Assembly (NCBI GenBank): GCA_003024175.1
Contig: MDYQ01000109.1
Span: 24,852-88,851 of the forward strand
From: Planoprotostelium fungivorum
Taxonomy: Eukaryota > Evosea > Variosea > Cavosteliida > Cavosteliaceae
Direction of reading: 5' to 3'
DNA length: 64,000 nt
Within the stretch, counting starts at the first letter, position 1; every line of letters starts with the position of its first letter. The position numbers and the translations under genes are program-made. Shown here in pieces: positions 1 through 12,388 of the stretch. Below the pieces are notes generated by a model. It did no database searches, was not told the DNA's origin, and saw only the letters and a program-made list of their open reading frames with translations.

Positions 1-496
1 ACCGTGGGAGCGGGTGGAGTTGATGTTCTTGGGTCCTCCAGTGGCATTGAATGTCAAGCTGGTTCGGATGGACTCGCTGAGATACTGAGACGACGTGGAT
101 GAATGTTTCCTCACAAGTCGATCCTGATCAACCTTGGGTTTCCCTCCACCGCAGAGACCTTGGTGCTCATTGGAGAAATTGAGCCCATCATAACATTCGT
201 GAGGTTGTATGGATTTTCACCAACGGTTTGATCTGTATCATTGGATTTCATTCGTCGCAATGGAAAACTCACAATCGGGTAGAATCAAGCTGGGTAACAA
301 ACCAATCACGGGTGTTATCCATTGCAGTGAATCGTTTAACGGATCCAAAGGTAGATAGATTCTGCGAAACGTCTAAGTGATGTGGTGATGTTGGATTAAT
401 GTGTTCGTAAATTTGAGAGATCACACACCCGACACCAGGCTCATTTTGGATGGCGAAGGACGCTGCCACCACAAGAAGAAGAGTGAGCAACCGCAT
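1..496 (-). CDS. Secreted protein, N-terminal part, runs off the window
   Basis: The start at 496 opens with a typical signal peptide (MRLLTLLLVVAASFA). An extracellular-looking chain with N-glycosylation sequons (NLS, NLT, NAT, NST) follows. Reading continues leftward through at least two introns. The second fits cleanly: a GTGAG donor after ..RLIRID, an acceptor at TATCTCAG near position 86, then ..ESIRTSLTFNATGG. The first donor is less certain; a phase-consistent option joins ..AMDNT to ..QTVGENPYNLTN. The C-terminal part lies outside the window. I do not recognise the family. A secreted or surface role is inferred from the signal peptide and sequons only. Confidence 0.55.
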
Positions 497-790
497 CGAT
501 GGATCGGATGAGAAAAAGGTCACGAAACATGGAGAAAAGAATAAAGAAGAATAAATGAGGGTTTATTATCTGTCACCCTGAATGAAAGCCACGTCCTCGA
601 GTGATGTCGACAAAAAGCTATTTGTAGACTACCGTGACAAGGATCAAAGACAGCAAAGCATCAAATCACTCGACACGAGGTGAATGAACGTTTTATGTAG
701 TCTATTTCTTGACCTAACGATAAATCGATATTGCCCGACATCTCAGAATTCGAAAGCTAATTCAAACTTATGGATGCTGATTGTTGTTAG
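497..790. promoter_or_regulatory. Shared divergent upstream region of the secreted-protein gene and STT3
   Basis: This 294-bp gap separates two genes that point away from each other, so it must hold both promoters. I see AT-rich stretches but no sharply defined element. Confidence 0.4.
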
Positions 791-3171
791 ATGGATTCTC
801 TTCCAGGAATCTTTCGGTCAGAGAGAAACCAAGAGCTGCTGCTCAGAATACTCATTCTCGCGCTGATCTATGTGATCGCATTCTCAACTCGTCTTTACTC
901 CGTACTGAGATACGAGTCGGTCATTCACGAGTTTGACCCCTACTTTAACTTTCGCTCCACTCAGTATCTCGTGAATGAGGGTTTTTACAACTTTTTGAAC
1001 TGGTTCGATGAGGGCTCCTGGTACCCACTGGGACGTATCGTTGGAGGAACCGTATACCCAGGTCTTATGATCACCGCCGCCGCTGTCTACTGGGTCCTGA
1101 ACTTCTTCAACATCACCATCAACATCAGAAACGTATGTGTCCTTCTGGCACCCTGGTTCGCCTCTAACACCGCCATGGTCACCTACTTTTTGGCCAAGGA
1201 AGTCAAGAACACAGGTACCGGTCTCTTGGCTGCCGCTCTCATCGCCATCGTACCTGGTGAGTGTTTCTGAAAGATATTCCATATTGACTTGGTGAAGGAT
1301 ACGTTTCCAGATCTGTGGCTGGATCGTATGATAACGAAGGTATCGCCATCTTCACCCTGTTGTTGACCTACGCCATGTGGGTCAAGTCCGTTAAGACTGG
1401 ATCTCTCCTGTGGTCCGGTTTGGCTACCCTCGCATACTTTTACATGGTCTCTGCTTGGGGAGGATATATCTTCATCATCAACCTCATCCCCCTGTACGTC
1501 TTTGTCCTCCTGGTCTCTGGAAGGTGTGTTCTAGGTCCCATCGCTCTGTTCCATTCTACTCCATCTTCACTACCATCGACTAACATGGAACAGATACTCT
1601 TCCCGTCTGTACATCGCCTACTGCACGTTCTACACGATCGGAACGCTGCTGAGCATGCAGATCACCTTTGTGGGATTCCAGGCCGTTCAGTCCTCGGAGC
1701 ACATGGCTGCCTTCGGTATGTTCGGTCTCCTCCAGATCTACGCCTTCCTCAACTGGGTCCACGCTCACCTCTCCAACGAGAGTTACAACCGTTTCTTCAA
1801 CGTCTCTGTGGCCTCTCTCGTCGGTTTCTTGGCCATCTCTTTTACTGCTGCCACCGCCACGGGATACATCTCCCCCTGGACTGGAAGATTCTACACTCTC
1901 TTGGATCCCACCTACGCCAAGGAGAACATTCCCATCATTGCATCTGTGTCGGAGCATCAACCCACCACCTGGGCTTCCTTCTTCTTTGACCTCCACGTCC
2001 TCGTCATCCTCTTCCCCGCCGGTCTCTACTTTTGCTTCAAAGACATCAAGTCCCTCGGTGATGTCAAGGACGACAACCGCACCGATGCCAAGATCTTCAT
2101 CATCTGCTACGGTATCACTTCCGTGTATTTCGCTGTGAGTCTATTCCTCCATAAGGTTCACCTCTGACGTAGAGCAGGGTGTCATGGTTCGTCTGATGCT
2201 GGTGTTAGCCCCCATCACCTGTGTGGTGGGAGCGATTGCCATCTCGAGTACTCTGGAGAACTACATGAAGCCACTCAAGGCCAAGAAGACCCCAGGAGGA
2301 AAGAACGCAGAGGGCACTTACCCCATGCAGCAGGAAGTCAGCTTTGCTGTCATCGCTGGTCTGGTGGTCATCCTCATCTTCTACACCTTCCACTGCTCTT
2401 GGGTCACCTCCGAGGCCTACTCTTCTCCCTCCATCGTCCTCGCTGCCAAGCAGAACGACGGCTCTCGCATCATCTTTGACGATTTCCGTGAGGCCTACAG
2501 ATGGTTGGACATGAACACCGCCCCCAACGCCAGAGTCATGTCCTGGTGGGATTATGGTTACCAGATCTCTGCCATGGCCAACCGAACGATCTTGGTGGAC
2601 AACAACACGTGGAACAACTCCCACATTGCTCAGGTCGGAAAGGCTATGTCTGCTACGGAAGACAATGCCATCAAGATCATGAGAAGTCTACACGTAGACT
2701 ATGTCCTCATCTTGTTTGGTGGTCTCACCGGTTACGCCTCCGACGACATCAACAAGTTTTTGTGGATGGTTCGTATCGCTGGTTCCACGGATCCTTCCAT
2801 CAAGGAGGAGCAGTACTTCACCAACGGTGAATTCAGAATCGACGCCGGAGGTGTGTCATCTCTCCTTCTCTTCTTATCCGTCTCTTCTTCCTCTCGATCT
2901 CTTCTTCCTCTCGATCTCTTGTATCTGCTGGATGAGACTGACGTTGATAGGATCCCCCGTGATGTTGAACTCTCTGATGTACAAGATGTGCTTCTGGAGA
3001 TTTGGAGACTTGTACACGGAGCACAACAAGCCACCCGGATGGGACAGAGTCAGAAATGTTGAGATCGGAAACAAGGACTTCACGCTGGAGCACATCGAGG
3101 AAGTGTACACCACACAGCACTGGCTCGTTAGAATCTACAAGGTCAAGGATGTCCCCAACCGTGGTGTTTAA
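791..3171 (+). CDS. STT3: Oligosaccharyltransferase catalytic subunit STT3
   Basis: STT3 transfers the lipid-linked oligosaccharide to Asn in N-X-S/T sequons in the ER lumen. Five exons fit by frame: 791-1256, 1298-1523, 1594-2134, 2178-2850 and 2951-3171, giving 708 aa, the normal STT3 length. The N-terminal half is a run of hydrophobic segments. The external-loop motif FDPYFNFRS is present (metal and substrate binding). The hallmark WWDYGYQ motif, followed by NRT and DNNTWNN, lies near 2545-2610. The C-terminus ends KVKD.PNRGV as in animal STT3. The fourth intron (2851-2950) carries a direct repeat of a CTCTTCTTCCTCTCGAT unit. No RING, anchor or other extra domain is attached. Identification is certain; whether it is the A- or B-type is not decidable here. 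Confidence 0.97.
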
Positions 3172-3334
3172 TGTAGTCAATACAAATCAACAATTCGTAC
3201 TATTTATCCAGCTTCTCACAAGGATTGCGTCTGTCTGATCGGGAGAAAGTTTTCTATCTTCATGTGTCTGTCTTCGCATCTCATCTGTTATGGAACCTGT
3301 CTCTCGTCATACTCCTCTCTCACTGAATGATGAC

Positions 3335-4192
3335 TCACACGCAAGACTCGTAAGTGGGGATCATGTACTTGATGTTGATGAAGGCATCGTCACCACCGTG
3401 CGTCTCTAAGATCTCCAGCGTCTCTTGGATCAGATCTCCGATGTTCTCCTGCTTTCGCTGGCTGTAGTCTATTTGATCACCGATATTTGTGTTCTTGCTC
3501 TTGAACAGATTGAACATGGGAAGAATCTGTCTGTAGTACGGCACCAGGGCCTCTCCGATCATCTCCGCCGATAAAACGAGTTGTTGTATGATGTGGAGAG
3601 TGGTGCACACGATCTCTGGATCTCTCGTGTTTAATGCCACTGGAGACGATGAGTCTAAGAGGAGGAAAGAAAGTCACACACTCTTGATGGGGAGTATGAG
3701 CTGGGGAATGACGGGCAGAATCTTTGATCCTCCCTTGCTCAGCAGATCTTTGATTCCTTCACGAGCCAGAAATTTGTGTGGTTCTTTCGGCTCTCGCAGA
3801 CCCTCGAAGAAGATGGGGAGGTAATGATGATAGTCCAGCTTTTCGATCTCAACCTTCCACAGCACCTTGTTTCCGGTAGCGCGATGCTCTACTGATACGG
3901 GCATGTCTCCTCGTTCATAAAACTTGGAGAAGTTCGTTGCCTCTGCCTCTCTCTTCTGGAAGGCTCCCGCAATGGGTGGTTTGGGAGAGGTGGCCTCCTA
4001 TTGTTGATTAGAAGAAATGTTCTCAGTGACTGGTCTCTTCACCTTTTTTGTTGATGGTGTGGGAGAGCTAGTTCCAGATGGCTTGCGTGTTGCAGAGGGA
4101 GAGGAGGAATTCTTTGTTGCCGTCGTACTCTTACTGGGAGAGGATGTAGTTGTGGCCTTCCTCACAGTGACAGGTGACTTTGTTGAGCTCAT
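3335..4192 (-). CDS. PACRG: Parkin co-regulated gene protein (PACRG)
   Basis: PACRG bridges the A- and B-tubules at the inner junction of axonemal doublet microtubules. Three exons on the minus strand (4192-4043, 3997-3682, 3639-3335) give 256 aa. The first encodes a basic Ser/Thr/Pro/Lys-rich tail. The second and third are the alpha-helical-repeat core, recognised from [45 protein letters not shown] and the C-terminal [13 protein letters not shown], close to animal PACRG throughout. The 45-bp first intron removes an in-frame TAG. Presence of this gene implies that the organism builds, or recently built, a motile cilium. The next gene starts on the same strand about 2.3 kb away and looks functionally unrelated. 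Confidence 0.95.
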
Positions 4193-4401
4193 GCTGGCTG
4201 ACTTCTGTCCTGTCTCTATGTATTTTCCAAAATTAGCACCCCCGGAGGTGTAGATCTATTTCCGAAATGCTGAATTTAAAATATAAATTTGAGACTGGAA
4301 CCCATGTTTCGCTCACCTCTCGAAGAAAGTGTTGTTGTCACCATTCGATGGAACGAACAATCGAGATGATCCAAATTATATGCATTTATTGCTACATGAG
4401 G

Positions 4402-6497
4402 TTACTCTGGAGGAATGTGTGACCTCTTGCTGGGTCGAGGGAGTACAACCTTATCGATGTATATGGCTCTCTCAAAGTGAGCAATTCCTTCGTCATCATC
4501 CAAGGTGGGTGGAAGACCTTCTTCAATCACGACAAAGTCCTCGTCTACACTCTTCTCTTTTCCTCCTTCCTCTCTCTCGTCCGTCTTGTTCGGGCTCGTC
4601 GACTGTTCTGTCGTGGATAACACCGAGGATGCGAGGGAATAGCTGCTCGCACTCAACCAATTGAATATCGATCCGTATCCAACCGCTGTACCTTCAACAT
4701 CAGACGAATCTCTTTCAGATGACTCACTCGAGGGAGATGCAGATGCTTCAGAATGGGTCGTTGGTGTGGAAGGGTTGGTGATAAGAGTTGATTTGGGTGG
4801 GGTGGATGCAGTGGGGATGGGTGTGGTTGTACTCGTGGATGGATGGGATGGATCGTGTGAGGGTGCGATGGCTTCGAGGGTGGTGTCGATGGAAGAAGGA
4901 AGGGAGAAGGCGGTGAAGGAGGTTGAGCGTGGTCTCTCGGTTTCTGGCTTTGGGGCCTTGAGTGCATGCGTCGAGGATCGTTGTCGGTGTGTCTTACGCT
5001 CTCTGAGAGGAATGAGTACAAGTGAATCCATAAATGAAGAGGATCTGAAAGATGAATGGTGAGAGGAATGAAAGATTCGATCACCCGTGGAAACCACCAA
5101 AGGAAGAGGAGAGAGAGAAGGAAGAATGATATTCATCACTTCTGGCGGGTGGTGGAGACGCTTGATCAGGTGGTTGATCACTGTTCTCGATCATCATCTT
5201 TCCTATTCTATATCTCATTCGTATGTACAGACCTTCCGAGGTTGGGTGATTGTATGGCTCTGATGAGGTTGGGAACGGTACTGTCGTGATCATTGCTGGA
5301 GATGTGTACCCCCTGTGACCCACACAAATGAACTACATTCCAATTCAGCATCTCTAAGGCGATGTGGAATTCGGGCTCGCTGTGATACAAGAGATATTTC
5401 CTTCTGTTCATTCGATCAATTCAATCGGACCTCAGAATCATTCTCACTGAGAACCCTCCCTCCATATGTAAGATCGAGAGCCCAGAAACTCTGTCTTGTA
5501 TGGAAGAGGCACGTTGACATAGCCGGATAATGAAGCCAGGATCTGTAAGATGTGACTGATTCCCGTGGCTACGATCTCCGGTGGAAGATCTTTCCAGTGT
5601 GAGAGTGGGTGATGGATGAAACTCACCCTTCCATTGAGTGTAATTATCCTTCAGTCTGACGTTCAATACGTAACATTGTTCTTCGGTGTAATTCTTCAGG
5701 GGGAAGAATGATACGAGCTCTGCTACGAGGTATTTTCGGTTGTGCATTAGTTGGCGTATCTTCTGTTCACAAGGGACTCGTACTTTATCTACATTCAATA
5801 CATCCATTATGTCTTCCCCCGTTCAGTTTCACACTTGAAATTATCCTCACCCTTATTCCTGTCTTTGACCAATCTCTCGGCGACGTCCAAGGCATGGCTT
5901 CGGTTGCGATTGTTCGTCTGGATCAGTTCGGTCGTCGCTTTGATATCTTCCGTCTGCATCTGTAATGAGAGAAAGCGCTCTTGACATCTGTTTGTGCGTG
6001 CCTTCGATGAATTGATCTGATCCGAGTCAGTGAATCATCATCGCGTCTTCCATACCTCTTCTCTCCTCGTAACGGCAGACTTTTCCTTCTCTATTTTGGC
6101 TTGGACTTGGCTGCGTAATGTGTCATTTTTCTCTCTCATTCGATGGAGCTTTTCCAATTTCGCTTGGATGATGGATAATTGCTCGCCCACAGAGCTGTAT
6201 AAATTGTCAGCTGATGTACGGTTGTACACAATATAGTATATCATGAATTGATTATGATTCTCACTCTTTGACACAAGAAGAACAGAGAGACCTCCGCTCT
6301 ATAAAGTTTTGCTTGCAAGTGACGCAGGTGTTTTGTGCGGAAGAGTTTCTTGGTGCATTATCATCTGAAGTAGAATTCCACAGAATCCATTCGCGACTAA
6401 CAGTGAGTTCCTTCTTTCTCTGGCCATTACTGTCTTCCGAGCTCTGATCGATCGTTGACATACCCAAAACTGCGCCACAAGAAAATGCACACACCAT
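4402..6497 (-). CDS. ATG14/UVRAG-like subunit of the class III PI3-kinase complex
   Basis: ATG14 and UVRAG/VPS38 are alternative subunits of the VPS34-Beclin complex that make PI3P for autophagy or endosome traffic. The chain has three parts. An N-terminal double CxxC motif (CVTC then CSSC, about 6280-6340) matches the ATG14 Cys repeats. A coiled coil follows (GEQLSIIQAKLEKLHRMREK and onwards). The UVRAG/ATG14 fold comes next: ..HNRKYLVAELVSFFPLK, then ISHILQILASLSGYVNVPLPYK, then FHIALEMLNWNVVHLCGSQGV. The LN.N+..LC..Q motif is closer to ATG14 than to UVRAG. The last exon (from about 5180 down) is a long Ser/Thr/Pro-rich tail of low complexity. Several short introns separate these parts and I have not fixed all of them. 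The start is uncertain between 6497, an in-frame ATG at 6461 and a further ATG at 6592. Confidence 0.7.
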
Positions 6498-6854
6498 CTA
6501 CAAAGCATAATCAAATACAGGATTTCACGGTTTTTATGATTTCGAGGCTGGAACTCGCAATATGAATACGTTTGCAGGTTATTAGAGGACATTCAATTCA
6601 ACTCACCGACCCAGAGAATCAGCGATCTACGTCATAGAACAAGGATTTATTTCAGTTTGTTGGTGACATCCCAACATATGTATGCCTAGCCTCATAGTCA
6701 TGGTGTTTCATGTCTTGAATAAGACGAAAGGTGAAAAGAAGGCTGCAGAGATTTGATCAAGGTTGCTCATCGTCCAAGGATGAAATCATGTGATAAATTG
6801 ATCAACGCATCTCAATGACATCCAATAATGTCTGATCAACCTACGTTCATTCAG

Positions 6855-8208
6855 TCATACTGTACAGAAGAATCCACCCACCTCCTGATAATGCTTTTTG
6901 AGGTCAGACTCGACTTGTGCCGGAGTTCTGTTTCGTATGGGTGATGGACTCGAGAAGGTCAATCGACGGGCCGTAACTGGTGGCTGCAAAACTATTCGAG
7001 AGGGAGTCCTCTCTCTCCTCATTCTTTCTTCCAGACATCTCCTCCAACATTTCACATGGCCACTCTCTAAGGCAATCTCGTATGGAAGCTCTTGGTATCT
7101 CGGTGGCTCATGCATTGGACTTCCGCTGACGACCTGTGGAGAGATGAGAGGGTGGCTTAACGATGTTCATCACATCACCTGTAAGATACTGGCGACGTAT
7201 TTCGCTCTCGGTGGGATTAATACCTCGAAATGATTCCACCTTCTCGAATATAAGATCTGTCGAACCATTAGTTCTTCTTTCTCACTATGTTTTTACTCAC
7301 TTGCCACAGCTTTTTCGATTTTGTGATGTCTAACCACATACGACAGACCAGAGGGACGCAAGAAAGCACTTGCTGCGCATCCATGAAGCTGATGATGATG
7401 AAGAAAACATCATAGTTCAACTGTTCGACTGCGTTCGTGACACGCATCTCTGCTTGCTCCTGGTCCATCTCTGTTCTCCTCTTTTTGATGGCCTCCTTGA
7501 TCTGATATTATTCAGGATCAACAATAACATGATGACTCACGTGATATTGGTGGGAATTATGTATCGATAAATCGACCCATGACACATTATATCCTCTCTT
7601 TGTAGATGTCTTCTCCTGTGTGCAGTATGGGGGACTTCCAGGCGGCTCGATTTCAGTGGATGTATCCAGACTGTTGGATGTCACTCTACGACAAAATGTC
7701 GAACCGCACTCTCGACGGCTCACGAAAGGTGAAGGCGTCGATTGAGACGACCTGTTCTGGATATTTGGGGTTGTGAAGCACTTCCTCATTTGGGTATCAT
7801 CCTTTGTGTTCTCCTTGGCGATTGAAATGGGACTGACAGTCTCTGTGCAAACAGGGACATTGACCTCACTCTTACGAGGGACGTTACTCAGTCTAAAGTA
7901 TTTGGATGGTGGCCTCTCTGGGGAGAATTGCAATTGTCGTCGAATCTGGCTTAGGCGATGAATACAAAGCGTCAGCTGACGAGTTTCACCTCTTCTAGAG
8001 ATGGATCCCTCTCTATAATCTTTGTGCGATCGCGTCTGCGCAGAAGTGGTGGGCAGTCGAATTGATCGTTATCGCCCTCGATTTCTGTGACCCATTCATT
8101 TCCAAAAGAGATCATCGTTGGATGACCTCTCTTGAATTTTGTTCGTTCGGAATGTTCAAATGGCGCGAATTCAATTTTGGCGGGAATTACAAAAACCGTT
8201 TCACTCAT
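6855..8208 (-). CDS. F-box protein of unknown target
   Basis: Four exon blocks on the minus strand read as one gene. The N-terminal block starts at 8208 (MSETVFVIPAKIEF). A Ser/Thr-rich middle (7508-7933) follows, then an F-box (7268-7468) and a C-terminal helical, Arg-rich segment ending at 6855. The F-box is seen in LNYDVFFIIISFMDAQQVLS followed by PLVCRMWLDIT..KKLW, the usual L..L..I...L....L......VC+.W pattern. F-box proteins recruit substrates to SCF ubiquitin ligases; no LRR, WD40 or Kelch repeats are visible, so the substrate is unknown. Exon joins are approximate. Confidence 0.6.
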
Positions 8209-8655
8209 TCTGCTACTGCTTCATTTCTTCTGTTCTTAGCAGTTGGCTCTACAGTATGTACATTTCAACATCAATTGGGCGTCGGTTGGAAGATGACATC
8301 TGCCGATTTGTTTGTCTGGTGATTGGAAGCAGAGAAAACTCTGATACTACGAAAGAGCGCGCTTTAGGAAGTTGGGTTTGGAACGTTGGAGTCGAAATGG
8401 GTCGAAAAAGGTTTTATATTAAACTACAACTAGCGTCAGTTTGACGGTTGCCACCGTCTGTTGACATCTCTCGGGGAGCACTATCGTGAAACAGGCTCTC
8501 CTTCTATGCTGCTCTTGGCCCTTCTCTCCATCTGAATCTTATTGTAAGTGATTCGCACTCGATAAAGTCTTGTCCCTCACAGCGCATACGAGAGAGAGTA
8601 ATCATAAGACAGGAACACTGACTACCCTTTGCATTGAGTCACCCGTCGAGAGACA

Positions 8656-11600
8656 ATGCCATTGGGAGTTCGAACTACCAGTATCTCTCGCTCCTCGGTT
8701 CACCAGTCGATACAAAATGCAGACTCCCCCAAGGGAAGTGATATAGACGGACGGAATATGAATAAGAAAGAGCTGAAGGATACGCTCAAGAAGGAAAAAG
8801 AAGAGAAGAAAGAGAAGGAGAAGAAAGAAAAAGAGGAGAAGAAAGAGGAAGACAAACGAATTAAAGAAGAGGACAAGCGAGTTAAAGAAGAGAGAAAAGA
8901 GAGAAAGAGATCCGAGTCCAGGTGAGTTCGTAATGATGCAGAATGTCGGATGATAGGCGACCAGAGCGGAGGAACCCTCTCCTAGATTATTCCAGTTGAT
9001 TCGAGGAGGTAGCTTCATCAAGAGGCCGACACCGCCGGATCTAGCACCATCGATATCACGCAGTGAAAGCATCATCGGCTCAACAATCGATTCTCCCATC
9101 CGCTCACGGGTGAAGCCCAGGATTATTTTCGATTTTTATTCACATCACATCGCAGCGGGCATCCACTTCCGCACCAACTTCACCTCAACCTTCTCCTTCG
9201 CAAACGAGCCATGGCGATCTTAGCGCTACCAACATCAGCCCCACGGTGTGTGGATCATCGTGTAACATAAACTGATCTCACCAGGCCTCCCCCAACGTGG
9301 GACGCAGAATGGTTCACAGCGCTTCGAAAATCAGATTAGAAGCGGGTGAGTGAGATCCACGGTGGAGAGTCACTGACAACGAATAGGAGAGAAAATCAGA
9401 AAAGAATTGAAAGCCAGTCTGGCCGTGGTGGACAAGGAAGACAAGAAGGAAAAGAAGGAGAAGAAAGAGAAGAAGGCGAGTCTGTTCGACTCCATCAGCA
9501 AGAGAATGAACCGAAGGTGAGAGCGACGTCACATCACCACCGACACCATTCAGATCGATGGCAGTCGATGAAGACATGATCAAACAGATGAAAGACGAGA
9601 ATGCATTGAGGTGCGTCGTCTAGAGGTGATCGAGTTGATTCCACGCAGAACGCCAGATCCCACACCGCCTCCGACACCCGTGATGGAGAGACAGAGCAGT
9701 CAGAATGGCAACAGTACATCCATTTTCGTACCGGGCAACCAAGAGGAACCACCTCCGGATGCAAACTGTGAGTGAGAGGAGAGAGAAGAACTGAAAGAGA
9801 ATAGTTCTAGCCAAGATCACGAGGGGAAGGGCACTGACGATCGCTTATCCTGGTGTACACAATGCTTCGATCGAGGACAAGCCGAAGCAGATGATGTTCC
9901 GTGGGAAGGTGATCTCTCTTCGATGTCCATGTCAGATCTGACCCTCTCAGACATCGAGGGCGGGGTTGTTTTCGAGTGTACCGGATATATTGAGGTTGTT
10001 GAAGCAAGAAGTGGGAAGGAAACCACCAGAGATATCTTCTCCCACAACGAAGAGGAAGACGGAATTGTCTGTGACCTCCACGGTACCACTGGCCATACAA
10101 GAGAGACTCAGGGGAGGGAATCAAGCATCCAAGTCACTCCGCAGGACTCAATCTCTACCTTGCTCCATGTCCCTCTCTGAACAGAACGAGATCCTCAAGA
10201 GGTGAGATGAATTCTTCGTGATGGCGAATCAAATCGGTCTTGAATCGACATGTGAATCTCATCACAATCTGTACTAACGGATGAGTAGGATCGTGTGGGC
10301 GGCTCAGGGGAGACCAGATCATCTGTCAAATCTGACGGACGGACTGTTAGTGGAGATCGCATCGAAATTATCCTTCTTGGATCTGTGCAGCCTCTTATCT
10401 GTATCACAACGCATCAGAGGTATCGCCAAGAATCAAAAGCTGTGGATCCACCTGTTGGCCTCTCACGATCAGAAGACGATGAAACCAGGTGAAGTGTCTC
10501 AGTGAATGGAGATCTGAGAATGTACAGAGAAGGGACTGCCCTACTGGGAGGAGATGAGAGTACCGACGATAGAGGAGCCAGAAGAGGTGGCCACACAGAA
10601 CGGTGAAAATGCCCTCTCTCTCAATCAACTGGTCTTCCGTCTTACCCCTGGTGCTTCCGCTCTCGTTGGTGAGTGGATGAGAATGGAACCATCTCCTCTT
10701 TCAATGAATGACAATGACACAGATTCGGATGATTACGGAGCGTTCTTAGCCACGTACAAGAGCTTCACAACACCTCAATCTCTCATACGAAAATTAGTAC
10801 ATAGGTGAGTCATGTATTTCAACAAAGATCTAAAGTGCCCAGATATCACGTTCCTTACCCACAGAAAGATGCATCCTACGTAGCAGAGTGAGTGTGATCT
10901 CATCGATGATGACCTCACGAGATGCTGATGACAACAGATGGAAGAGGATCATTCAGAAACCAATCCAATTGAGAGTGTGCAGAATCTTCAAGACCATCAT
11001 AGAAGAACACTTTGACGACATCACGAACGATCCACCTCTCTACACCTACGCAAAGATGTTCGTCAGAGCCATGATCGCTCAGGGTGATGTCTACGGGAAA
11101 TCCATCTTGTCTTCGTTTGGAAAGGTAATCATTGTCATTCTCCTCCATTCACCCCACCTATATCCTATATCTCTCATATAGAGACCTCAATGAAGAAAAG
11201 GTCCGTACACAACTCCCTCTCATCAAATTGGATGAATCGCTATCACCCAACACGAGAAAGGCTGTCAAGACGGGAAGGATCTGGCTGAGCGGCAGCGACG
11301 CGAGTACCGATCTGTTGGAATACAAGATGGAAGCCCTCGCCGAGCAACTGACCCTGTTAGAACACGAGATCTTCCGAGATGTCAAGGTGAGAGAAGGAGG
11401 GAGGAATACAACTGAGAGAGAGAAGCCGGAAGAGTTCACGGCCATAGACAAGAACAAGACGGAGGGGAACAGTGGAATGACAGCCATGATCACGCACTTC
11501 AACAAGATCTCTCGGTGGGTTCAAGAGGAGATCCTCTTAGAGGAGAAGCTCAAGGCCAGAGCGAGGAAGATCGAGAAGCTCATCAAACTGGCTCACGTGA

Positions 11601-12219
11601 GTTGACGAGGTGGTCTCTTCTGATGGTGACAGCACCTGTGGGAGTTGAACAACTTTGAGACACTGATGGCTGTGGTGTCCGCTATGAACGACACACCCAT
11701 TCACAGACTCAATCTGACAAAGGCTGAGGTGGCTCCCACCTCACTGAAACAGTTGGATGATCTGGCGGCTCTCATGTCGGCCGAGAAGAGTTTCTCCGAG
11801 TACAGAAAGGCCATCAAGAGTGTCATAGAGAACGCACAGCCCTGTATACCTTACATGTGAGATGACTGAAAGATGATGTTCTGACCGTGAGCAGAGGTGT
11901 GTATAGAAGAGATGTAATCTACCATGAGGAGGGGCAGAAGTCTGAGGCCGGTATCAATTTTGGAAAGTCACGACAGATCTACAGCATCATGCAGGACATC
12001 AGAGGATTTCAGATGAACCAATACCAGGTACGAAGAAATTACATCCATCACATCTGAGACAGACAGCTGCGAGTGCATCCCTCTTTGAACATGAGACTTC
12101 GGAACATGCCGCCATTACCCCCAAACACAACGCACGAGGAATACAAGAAGAACGTTCTGTGGGGACTCTCACAGCTGAGAGAGACGAGGGCGGGGAATAG
12201 AGCGTCGATCATGCTGTGA
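8656..12219 (+). CDS. RasGEF with N-terminal Lys/Glu coiled segments and an F-box
   Basis: This is a guanine-nucleotide exchange factor for Ras-family GTPases. Reading left to right: two Lys/Glu-rich charged stretches (8770-8920 and 9395-9480), a Ser-rich linker, an F-box at about 10300-10490 (HLSNLTDGLLVEIASKLSFL..LSVSQRIRGIAKNQKLW), the REM/RasGEF-N region (FLATYKSFTTPQSLIRKLV, near 10740-10805) and the Cdc25 catalytic domain to the end. The catalytic part is read from ..WELNNFETLMAVVSAMND, NAQPCIPYIGVY and EGQKSEAGINFGKSRQIYS. An intron after 11855 joins PYI to GVYRRDV in phase. The stop is at 12217-12219 and AATAAA follows at 12250-12255. The F-box raises the possibility that this exchange factor is an SCF subunit or is itself turned over; that is inference. 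Confidence 0.88.
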
Positions 12220-12249
12220 TGGAGAGTCTCGTTGCATTATTTAAGTCAG

Positions 12250-12255
12250 AATAAA
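12250..12255 (+). terminator. Polyadenylation signal of the RasGEF gene
   Basis: AATAAA lies about 30 bases after the TGA stop and before the PDK1 start at 12389. Confidence 0.55.
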
Positions 12256-12388
12256 TGATCCCGTCTGTTTGTAAAAAGTGCGAAGAACGCGCACTCTTCT
12301 CTCGAGCTCATTGCCGCTCCAAAAGGTTCGCAGCTCTTACCGTTGCAATCCACTTCAGATCCATAGACAGCGCTGACAACGAACGTAG

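Noticed and set aside
1580-1996. Long minus-strand open frames antisense to STT3
   Set aside because: These are shadows of GC-rich third positions in a highly conserved gene; composition is not protein-like.
8770-8925. Lys/Glu repeat as a separate coiled-coil gene
   Set aside because: Splice donor GTGAG at its end and continuing frames place it as the first exon of the RasGEF gene.
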